From: an uncultured Phycisphaerae bacterium
GTDB taxonomy: Bacteria; Planctomycetota; Phycisphaerae; Sedimentisphaerales; Anaerohalosphaeraceae
Length of the DNA stretch: 5,684 bases
Assembly: GCA_937995495.1 (NCBI GenBank)
Contig: CALKKA010000173.1
Location: 1-5,684, forward strand
Direction of reading: 5' to 3'
The translations under genes and the position numbers were made by a program. Shown piece after piece: positions 1 through 5,684 of the stretch (positions within the stretch are counted from its first letter, which is position 1; every line of letters starts with the position of its first letter). A model generated the notes under the pieces. That model saw nothing but the letters and a program-made list of their open reading frames with translations. It did no database searches and had not been told where the DNA came from.

Positions 1-444
1 GTGATCGGCTCAGACGAATCGACCCGCGCGACCGCAGAGAAATTCATTCGGCAAGGCGTGACATTTGTCGGCATTAATTCCAACAGTCCCAATACCTACG
101 AAGAGGATTCATACCATCACATGGTCGAGCGAATGGATCAGTACAAGTTCCCGTGGACCTATCTGCACGATGCGACACAGAATGTAGCACGGAGCTATGG
201 AGCGTTGCGAACGCCGCACTTTTATGTGTTCGACCAGGACCGCACACTGGTCTATACCGGCCGCGGCGTAGATACCCCGCGCGATGCCACACAGGCGACG
301 GTCTATGATCTGGACAGGGCCCTGACCGAACTGCTGGCAGGTGAGCCCATCACCACACCGGTCACCAATCCCATCGGCTGCAATGTCAAATGGGACGGAG
401 AAGATGCCCACTGGATGCCTGCCGATGCCTGCGACCTTGTGTAA
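1..444 (+). CDS. Thioredoxin-fold (redoxin/TlpA-like) family protein, 5'-truncated
   Basis: This is the C-terminal 147 residues of a thioredoxin-like protein. The window opens inside the gene, so the GTG at base 1 is probably an internal valine codon and not the start. Recognisable family blocks, numbered from base 1, are GVTFVGINSN (19-28), FPWTYLHDATQNVARSYGA (50-68), the cis-proline turn TPHFYVFD (71-78) and the tail GCNVKW (126-131). In related proteins a CNHCP-type redox motif comes just before the segment matching VIGSDE; here it would lie immediately upstream of the window, so the catalytic cysteine cannot be checked. Two cysteines are visible, Cys127 and Cys144, both in the C-terminal tail. 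Known relatives are about 180-200 residues long and are presumed thiol-disulfide or peroxide reductases. Whether the protein is exported cannot be judged without the N terminus. The next gene starts 19 bases after the stop. Confidence 0.85.
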   Translation: MIGSDESTRATAEKFIRQGVTFVGINSNSPNTYEEDSYHHMVERMDQYKFPWTYLHDATQNVARSYGALRTPHFYVFDQDRTLVYTGRGVDTPRDATQATVYDLDRALTELLAGEPITTPVTNPIGCNVKWDGEDAHWMPADACDLV

Positions 445-463
445 CCGAATGAGTTGACGATTG

Positions 464-1525
464 ATGCGATGGCTAAGCTTTACAATTTTTATCAGCATCT
501 TTGCAGGCATTTGCCTGGGTGGATATTATTATATCCTGGCACGGCTGTTTTCGTTTTTTAAGCTCAAACAAAACCTCTACTTCTGGCTGTTGCTGATTGT
601 TCTGGCCTTCGGCTACATTATTTTTTCAATTCTGGAACGTCGTATTCCATGCGGAATCTTTGTTTTTCTGTTGCGGATTTCAGCCATCGGACTGGGTGTT
701 GGCTGGTTGTTCCTGGTCACTCTGCTCAGTCACGATCTGCTGTATCTGATCTTTCGATTTCCAATTTCTGTTTCGCGCTGGGCCGTCATTGTGACGGTCG
801 TGAGCCTATCACTGTACTCATTCATCAATGCCATGCGCCTGGAAATAAAATCCGTTCACGTGTCTGCACCCGTTGATATGAAAATTGTCCAGCTTAGCGA
901 TATCCATCGCGGCTCTGTCAGCCGTCGCCATCTGCGGCGACTCATCCGAAAGACCCATGAATTGAAACCCGATGTGGTTTTGATTACCGGCGACCTGCTC
1001 GACCCGGCGGGTGATTTATCGCCTAAATCCCTTGAACCTCTCAACGAATTACAGCACCCCGCCTATTGGATCAGCGGCAATCATGAACGGTATGCCGGAC
1101 TCAACACTGTCATGACTTTATTGGAATCCACCTCGATTATTCCGCTTCGAAATAAAGTGGTCACACATAACGGTATCCAACTCATCGGGATTGATGACAG
1201 CGAAGATCGGAACCAGGTCGCACGTATTCTGCCGACACTTGACTTCGATCCGGATCTGTTTACGATTCTAATGTACCATCAGCCCGAAGGTTACAACGCT
1301 GCGGCCGAAGCGGGGGTAAACCTGATGCTGTCGGGCCACACACACAACGGACAGATCTGGCCCTTTCATTGGGTCGTGAGAGCTCGATTTCAATATCTTC
1401 GGGGCCTTCATCACATTGATGACATGGTCCTATATATTTCCACGGGTTCCGGCACATGGGGTCCCCCGATGCGACTGGGCAGCCGCAACCAGATCACCGT
1501 CCATCATCTTCAAAAGAACGATTGA
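464..1525 (+). CDS. Membrane-anchored metallophosphoesterase, YkuE/YaeI-like
   Basis: This is a calcineurin-like metal-dependent phosphoesterase of 353 residues from the ATG at 464; a TTG at 461 directly before it is an alternative start. The first 125 residues are mostly hydrophobic, with about four likely membrane helices (near 4-28, 40-58, 64-90 and 105-123). The catalytic domain follows, with every expected metal-site motif: SDIH (Asp146, His148), TGD (Asp177), GNHE (Asn206, His207), MYHQP (His272) and SGHTHNGQ (His292, His294). The end, STGSGTWGPPMRLG, is typical of the YkuE/YaeI group. Its charge distribution suggests that the catalytic domain sits next to the membrane; which face is uncertain. 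The substrate is unknown. Relatives include phospholipid or UDP-sugar-lipid phosphoesterases, among them chlamydial LpxG of lipid A synthesis, so a lipid-linked substrate is plausible but is inference. The ribosome-binding site is weak. Confidence 0.92.
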   Translation: MRWLSFTIFISIFAGICLGGYYYILARLFSFFKLKQNLYFWLLLIVLAFGYIIFSILERRIPCGIFVFLLRISAIGLGVGWLFLVTLLSHDLLYLIFRFPISVSRWAVIVTVVSLSLYSFINAMRLEIKSVHVSAPVDMKIVQLSDIHRGSVSRRHLRRLIRKTHELKPDVVLITGDLLDPAGDLSPKSLEPLNELQHPAYWISGNHERYAGLNTVMTLLESTSIIPLRNKVVTHNGIQLIGIDDSEDRNQVARILPTLDFDPDLFTILMYHQPEGYNAAAEAGVNLMLSGHTHNGQIWPFHWVVRARFQYLRGLHHIDDMVLYISTGSGTWGPPMRLGSRNQITVHHLQKND

Positions 1526-1532
1526 AATCTGT

Positions 1533-1548
1533 GTGTAATGGATTACAC
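1533..1548. promoter_or_regulatory. Perfect palindrome between genes 2 and 3, possible operator or hairpin
   Basis: The arms GTGTAAT and ATTACAC are exact reverse complements, seven bases each, separated by GG. The palindrome fills the middle of the 31-base gap and ends eight bases before the first candidate ATG of the next gene. In DNA it could be a dimeric regulator's site; in RNA it could fold as a six-pair stem with a TGGA loop. No T-run follows, so it is not a classical terminator. No recognisable promoter lies beside it. Chance is possible. Confidence 0.3.
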
Positions 1549-1556
1549 TCGATGAC

Positions 1557-2849
1557 ATGGGCAGAATAATGAAGCCGATAGTCATCTTACTCCTTTTTTC
1601 GCTGATTGCGGGGATCTTTTTTTTTACATTTCCTCGTGATTCAAATCACCACGAAGCCGCTACTTTACCGCACGAATGTTATGTCTGGCAGCGAGTCTGG
1701 AATGAAGACCTGCGAGACTCAATCCAACGGGCCCAATCTGATTTGAAGGGGTTGACAGTATTAGCCGCTGAGATTGATGTCAGACCGGATCGTCAAAAAC
1801 AGCAGATCATTTCAGTAGACTATGCGTTTCTGTCCTCTTTAACCAAACCGGTCGGAATTGCGATTCGCATCAATCCCTATTCCGGCTCCTTCGACAAAGA
1901 TGCACCTGCGTCACAATCTATCCATCGAATCATCGAAAAGGTCCTCGAAAAAGCTCGAGGTGCCGGCTTCAAACCGTCTGAAATACAAATCGATTATGAT
2001 TGCGCCGAGTCTAAGTTGGCGGGGTATCGTAAATGGATACAAGCTCTTAAGAAGTCCTTTCACAGCCATCCGATAACCATTACTGCACTGCCCAGTTGGA
2101 TGAATCGTCGGCAGTTTAAAAAACTGGCTCGTGATTGTGATGGCTATGTCCTGCAGGTACACTCTCTGGAAAAACCCAATTCAATTGAAGAAAAAGTTCA
2201 GCTTTGTAATCCCACCCGGGCTATCAAGTGGGTCCAGCAGGCAGAGCGATTCGATGTTCCATTCCGAGTGGCCTTGCCGACCTATGGATACCTTTTTGCT
2301 TACGATCAGCAGGGCCAGTTCATCGGACTGGCGGCCGAGGGGGTCGAGCCGCCGTGGGAACACGATTCTCAGATCAAAACAGTTCTATCGGACCCATACG
2401 AAATAGCCAACCTGATTAAAGCAATTCAAGCCAAACATCCGAAGAATCTTTCAGGCGTTATTTGGTTTCGTCTGCCGGTCACGGGCGATCAACTTAACTG
2501 GCAGTGGCATACCCTGCAGCGACTTGTTCAGAATCAACCGCTCACCGAACGAATTGACGTTCTTCTTGACTGGCCGCAGCCTGGCCTCGTTGAAGTTTAC
2601 CTGGTCAATGCCGGGGATGTGGATGCTTCAGGCCATTTTACTGTTACACTCCAGGCTCAAGCCGACTGCCTTGCCGCCGACGGCCTGATGGGGTATGTGG
2701 CTGCCCGAACAGCCGCTGATCAGATTCTGTTTATCCCGAAAGATGGGGCGTCTTTGAGGCGGCTTCAAGCCCAAAAGAAAATTAAAATCGGATGGTGCCG
2801 CTTTGACAAAGGTACGGAGATAAAAGCCAATGTGCAAATCCAAGAATAA
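1557..2849 (+). CDS. Exported DUF3142 domain protein
   Basis: This 430-residue protein matches the uncharacterised DUF3142 family by its sequence blocks: YVWQRVW (42-48), AEIDVRP (71-77), AIRINPYSG (102-110), IQIDYDCAESKL (143-154), ITITALPSWM (173-182), DGYVLQVHSLE (195-205), FRVALPTYGY (236-245) and SGVIWFRLPVTGDQLNW (299-315). A hydrophobic stretch at 8-24 follows positively charged residues and acts as a signal peptide or membrane anchor, so the rest should lie outside the cytoplasm. Regular strand-like blocks ending in Asp, Pro-Trp, Gln-Val-His, Pro-Thr-Tyr-Gly-Tyr and Trp-Phe-Arg resemble a TIM barrel of the glycoside hydrolase kind; this is inference. Residues from about 330 onward look like a separate beta-sandwich. 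The ATG at 1557 is used here; the one at 1569 (MKPIVILLLF) is equally plausible. The final 20 bases overlap the next gene. No biochemical role is known to me. Confidence 0.88.
   Translation: MGRIMKPIVILLLFSLIAGIFFFTFPRDSNHHEAATLPHECYVWQRVWNEDLRDSIQRAQSDLKGLTVLAAEIDVRPDRQKQQIISVDYAFLSSLTKPVGIAIRINPYSGSFDKDAPASQSIHRIIEKVLEKARGAGFKPSEIQIDYDCAESKLAGYRKWIQALKKSFHSHPITITALPSWMNRRQFKKLARDCDGYVLQVHSLEKPNSIEEKVQLCNPTRAIKWVQQAERFDVPFRVALPTYGYLFAYDQQGQFIGLAAEGVEPPWEHDSQIKTVLSDPYEIANLIKAIQAKHPKNLSGVIWFRLPVTGDQLNWQWHTLQRLVQNQPLTERIDVLLDWPQPGLVEVYLVNAGDVDASGHFTVTLQAQADCLAADGLMGYVAARTAADQILFIPKDGASLRRLQAQKKIKIGWCRFDKGTEIKANVQIQE
2816..2820 (+). promoter_or_regulatory. Ribosome-binding site of the TPR protein gene, inside the DUF3142 gene
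   Basis: GGAGA lies nine bases before the ATG at 2830 and is the only clear Shine-Dalgarno sequence in the window. It is inside the last codons of the DUF3142 gene, so ribosomes finishing that gene pass over it. This supports the start at 2830 and suggests translational coupling of the two genes. Confidence 0.7.
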
Positions 2850-5031
2850 CCTGCTTGCCATTCTGGCCTTTGCTGTATTTTCACTATCGGCCTTTGCCTG
2901 CGGCCCAATGTTTCCCAACAGTTATCTGATGGGCGGAGACGACATGCTAACCGACTCCCCCAGATTTAAGTTTTATGAAGAAATCGATCGGATCCAGCTT
3001 GAAAAACCTGCCGAGTTTCAAGCTGTCTATGATGTGGAGACAATTTCCATGGATCTCCAGGAACTGTCCGAGGCCCTTGAAGCCCAGGGGCATACATCCG
3101 ATAGCATAAAAACCACCACCTCCAAATATAAATCAATCCGCGAAGCCATTAATCAATACAAATGGAACTGTCAAAGACAGGATTTTGACCCTGTCGAAGA
3201 TACGGGAAAGAAAGCCGGCCCCAAAGTCACATTTTCGACCCAACAGATTCCCAATGAAGTTCCGGCTGAATTTTCCCTATATCTTCAAGGAGTCAGCCAC
3301 TATCAAACCGGCAATCTTGCCAAGGCCATTGACGCCTGGCTGAAAATCCTCCAACTGCCCCCTGGACAGCGACGTTACCGGACGACCTGGTCCCTTTACA
3401 TGCTGGGATTATCTGCTAAAAAGCATCGTCCACATATCGCATCGTTATGCTTCCAGAGAGTTCGCCAACTGGCTCGAAGAGGATTCCCCGACAGTCTGGG
3501 CCTGGCCGCAAGCAGCTATGGGCAAGAAGCGGCTGTCTATTTAGCAAAAGAACAATACACACAGGCCATCGAACTCTATCTTCAGCAGAAGCAAACGGGT
3601 GACCATTCAGCCAGAGCCTCTTTGCTGTTTGTTTCCAGTGAGGTTTTTAAGAACTGCGGAACGGAGGAGATAAGCGAATTAATTAAGCACCCGTTGTCCC
3701 GACAGGTTTTGGCTTCGTATGCAGTTTCCTACTGCCGACCCTATTGGAGTCGGAGTCAAGAACAGGATGCGGGCCATGCCATAACCCCCCAGAAGACTTT
3801 GTTAGAAGCAATCGAGTTGGCCCATCTTGACTCGGTCGAAAAAACAGACCAAATGGCGATGATCGCCTATCAAGCAGGCAATTTCCAAAAGGCTCGCCTC
3901 TGGCTCAATGTTGCAAACCGGGATTCGCTCATCAGTCGCCGTGTGCGTGCAAAGCTGTATCTAATGGAGGGTAAAATCAAAAAGAGTGCAGAAGATCTGG
4001 CATTTATTGCCAGGCAGACCGGTCCTGGAGAACTGATGTGTTTCGATGAGCATGATTACACCGATACCCCGTACAAGATCTATTCAGAACTGGGGTCGCT
4101 CTATGTTTCCCAAGCCATGTATCTCCAGGCCTTAGACACTCTTATGCATGGGGGAAACTGGATCGATGCGGCTTATATCGCCGAGCGTGTTTTGACACCC
4201 CCAGAACTGCAGCATTATGTAGATATCAACTGGCCTCCTGAGCCTCCTGTGGTGGGTGATTCATCTGAAACATTTGGAGATCTCTCTGCCGGCAAGGCAA
4301 CCCGAATCCGCTATCTGCTGGCGCGTCGCCTGACCCGTCTGCAGCAGTACGATAACGCCCGGTATTACTATCCCGAAGAATGCCTCAACGATTTTGATAC
4401 CTTTGTCGCCGCTCTGGAGAAAGGTAATAACCCCCAACTGCCAGATGATCAACGAGCCGATGCACTCTGGACAGCCGCTTGGCTGGCGCGTCATCGAGGG
4501 ATGGAGCTAATGGGCACGGAGTTGGCACCCGATGCGTTTTTCTATTATAAAGGCAATCTCAGAATTCGTAATGCATTGGATGTTCGTGTGGATGCGTTAG
4601 AGACTAACCAGTTTAATATCCCGACTCAGGATGAAATTAACCGGTCCCAACAGCACATGGCGTCACCGTTTAAGCGTTTTCATTATCGCTATATTGCCTC
4701 TGACCTTGCCTGGGAGGCGGCCGCCTTAATGCAGAATGAAAGCCCTGAACTGGCCCGCCGGTTGTGCCTGGCAGGAAGCTGGACAAAAATCCTTGCCCCA
4801 AAGCATGCGGACGTGTTCTACAAGTCGCTGGTACTGCGCTGCGGCACAACGGATTTAGGCAAAGAAGCAGACAAACTCCGGTGGTTCCCGAAGATCCCGG
4901 ATACACTGAAAGCAGAAACACCTCTTGAGGTTTCACAGGAAAAAGAAGAGCTTTTTCTGACGGACGATATGGATCAGAGTAATACGTTATTGAGTAAAAT
5001 CAGTAAAATTATAAATGAAAAGAACAATTGA
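2830..5031 (+). CDS. Large secreted TPR-like repeat protein with N-terminal CGP motif
   Basis: This is a 733-residue protein of unknown function. Residues 1-23 form a signal peptide (charged MCKSK, then a hydrophobic core) ending AFA before Cys24. The mature protein would begin CGPMFPNSYL (24-33), a motif I associate with large uncharacterised exported proteins. Cys24 could be lipid-modified, though the lipobox is poor (Phe at -2). The rest is largely helical. TPR-like units are visible near 147-178 (YLQGVSHYQTGNLAKAIDAW), 227-256 (AVYLAKEQYTQAIELYLQQ), 339-365 (MIAYQAGNFQKARLWLNVAN), 372-396, 417-453 (LGSLYVSQAMYLQALDTLM), 493-513 and 620-655. They are irregular, as in an alpha-solenoid used for protein binding. 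No catalytic motif is seen. The tail (about 705-733) is charged and probably flexible. The 20-base overlap with the DUF3142 gene and the well-placed ribosome site argue for co-expression and perhaps a complex. Confidence 0.87.
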   Translation: MCKSKNNLLAILAFAVFSLSAFACGPMFPNSYLMGGDDMLTDSPRFKFYEEIDRIQLEKPAEFQAVYDVETISMDLQELSEALEAQGHTSDSIKTTTSKYKSIREAINQYKWNCQRQDFDPVEDTGKKAGPKVTFSTQQIPNEVPAEFSLYLQGVSHYQTGNLAKAIDAWLKILQLPPGQRRYRTTWSLYMLGLSAKKHRPHIASLCFQRVRQLARRGFPDSLGLAASSYGQEAAVYLAKEQYTQAIELYLQQKQTGDHSARASLLFVSSEVFKNCGTEEISELIKHPLSRQVLASYAVSYCRPYWSRSQEQDAGHAITPQKTLLEAIELAHLDSVEKTDQMAMIAYQAGNFQKARLWLNVANRDSLISRRVRAKLYLMEGKIKKSAEDLAFIARQTGPGELMCFDEHDYTDTPYKIYSELGSLYVSQAMYLQALDTLMHGGNWIDAAYIAERVLTPPELQHYVDINWPPEPPVVGDSSETFGDLSAGKATRIRYLLARRLTRLQQYDNARYYYPEECLNDFDTFVAALEKGNNPQLPDDQRADALWTAAWLARHRGMELMGTELAPDAFFYYKGNLRIRNALDVRVDALETNQFNIPTQDEINRSQQHMASPFKRFHYRYIASDLAWEAAALMQNESPELARRLCLAGSWTKILAPKHADVFYKSLVLRCGTTDLGKEADKLRWFPKIPDTLKAETPLEVSQEKEELFLTDDMDQSNTLLSKISKIINEKNN

Positions 5032-5063
5032 TATTCTCGGATTTTCCTCTATTCTGCCGTTCT

Positions 5064-5684
5064 ATGAGAATACTAACTCTCGAAGCATATTACGGCGGGT
5101 CGCATAAGGCGTTTTTGGACGGCTGGCAGGCACACAGCGAACATGACTTTACACTGCTGAGTTTGCCGCCAAGCAAGTGGAAGTGGCGGATGCGGCACGC
5201 GGCGATGACCTTTGCCCAACAGGTCAACAAGCTTGTGCAAGCCGGCGAGAAATGGGATGTCCTGTTTTGTTCGGACATGCTGAACCTGGCTGAGTTTTTG
5301 GGACTGGCCGATGAATCCATTCGACACCTTCCGAAGATCGTTTACTTCCACGAAAACCAGCTGACCTATCCGGTGCAGGTTGAATCCCAACGGGATTATC
5401 AATACGGCATGACCAATATCACCACGGCCGCCGCGGCGGATGCGGTGTGGTTTAACTCTGCGTTTCATCGGGATGAATTCCTCGAAGCCATTGGTGCATT
5501 CCTCAAACGCATGCCGGACTTTCAACCCCTCGAAGTCGTTGAACACATACAAAAAAAGGCATCCATCCATCCGCCGGGAATCCATCCGGTCGAACATGCC
5601 AAGACGCGACTGCCCGGCCCCATACGGATCCTGTGGGCCGCACGATGGGAGCATGACAAAAACCCGGAAGAGTTCTTTGCGGCA
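5064..5684 (+). CDS. tRNA-queuosine alpha-mannosyltransferase-like glycosyltransferase, 3'-truncated
   Basis: The frame stays open from the ATG at 5064 to the last base, giving 207 residues of a protein whose relatives are about 350-400 long, so the C-terminal nucleotide-sugar-binding half is mostly missing. The N terminus MRILTLEAYYGGSHKAFLDG (1-20) is the hallmark of the domain once called DUF3524. Other family blocks are KWKWRMRHAA (38-47), FCSDMLNLAEF (68-78), YFHENQLTYP (94-103), WFNSAFHRDEFL (129-140), FLKRMPDF (146-153) and ILWAARWEHDKNPEEFF (189-205), where the second GT-B domain begins. The human member GTDC1 (QTMAN) transfers mannose to queuosine of cytoplasmic tRNA-Asp. The bacterial role is inferred from this similarity; another acceptor is possible. 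The family consensus decides the start: no Shine-Dalgarno sequence precedes it, and an in-frame TTG at 5028 would add residues that relatives lack. The gene starts 32 bases after the TPR protein's stop. Confidence 0.88.
   Translation, partial: MRILTLEAYYGGSHKAFLDGWQAHSEHDFTLLSLPPSKWKWRMRHAAMTFAQQVNKLVQAGEKWDVLFCSDMLNLAEFLGLADESIRHLPKIVYFHENQLTYPVQVESQRDYQYGMTNITTAAAADAVWFNSAFHRDEFLEAIGAFLKRMPDFQPLEVVEHIQKKASIHPPGIHPVEHAKTRLPGPIRILWAARWEHDKNPEEFFAA

Noticed and set aside
454..486. TTGACG and TACAAT as a possible promoter before the phosphoesterase gene
   Set aside because: The spacing is 21 bases, too long for a standard promoter, and TACAAT lies inside the coding sequence.
109..510. A 133-codon open frame on the minus strand across the first gene
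   Set aside because: It is a shadow of the thioredoxin-like gene, which has clear family blocks on the + strand.
4987..5015. TATAAA at 5010-5015 with TTATTG 17 bases upstream as a promoter for the glycosyltransferase
   Set aside because: The -10 box is good but the -35 box matches only two of six bases, and AT-rich gene ends often produce such boxes by chance.
5032..5063. Search for a terminator between the TPR gene and the glycosyltransferase gene
   Set aside because: The 32-base gap has no stable GC-rich inverted repeat followed by a T-run.
5552..5558. In-frame A-AAA-AAG heptamer, the classic -1 ribosomal frameshift motif, in the glycosyltransferase gene
   Set aside because: It encodes ordinary Gln-Lys-Lys in a variable linker. 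Only a weak four-pair CCGG stem lies downstream, at a poor distance, and the zero frame continues into the conserved RWEHDKNPEEFF block, so no programmed shift is needed.
5565..5588. Direct repeat ATCCATCCG (5565-5573 and 5580-5588)
   Set aside because: It falls in the codons for IHPPGIHP, near the family's usual PPGI turn; too short to be a repeat element.
5073..5654. A 193-codon open frame on the minus strand
   Set aside because: It is antisense to the glycosyltransferase, whose + strand frame shows continuous family motifs; the minus-strand product has no recognisable motif.

Overview
The window is a gene-dense stretch of bacterial DNA with five genes, all on the + strand and almost touching. 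The gaps are 19, 31 and 32 bases, and one junction overlaps by 20 bases. The first gene has lost its 5' end and the last its 3' end at the window edges. No RNA genes, mobile elements, CRISPR arrays or convincing terminators are visible. No gap exceeds 32 bases, so this looks like one transcription unit or part of a longer one.

Order: (1) C-terminal part of a thioredoxin-fold (redoxin/TlpA-like) protein, 1-444; (2) a membrane-anchored calcineurin-like metallophosphoesterase of the YkuE/YaeI type, 464-1525; (3) an exported or membrane-tethered DUF3142 protein, 1557-2849; (4) a 733-residue secreted protein that begins Cys-Gly-Pro after its signal peptide and is built of TPR-like helices, 2830-5031; (5) the N-terminal 207 residues of a GT-B glycosyltransferase whose family (formerly DUF3524, human GTDC1/QTMAN) adds mannose to queuosine in tRNA, 5064 to the window end.

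The organism is probably Gram-negative with roughly balanced base composition. Only one of the five genes has a clear Shine-Dalgarno sequence. The weak ribosome sites and the gene content would fit a planctomycete, verrucomicrobial or related lineage, but no marker gene is present, so this is a guess.

The most interesting part is the pair 3-4. Both proteins are exported and of unknown function, and the start of gene 4, with its ribosome-binding site, lies inside the end of gene 3. They are probably made together and may act as a pair in the cell envelope. The thioredoxin-like protein, phosphoesterase and tRNA glycosyltransferase share no obvious pathway with them. I found nothing that can be called a proven new system; the DUF3142/TPR pair is the best candidate.
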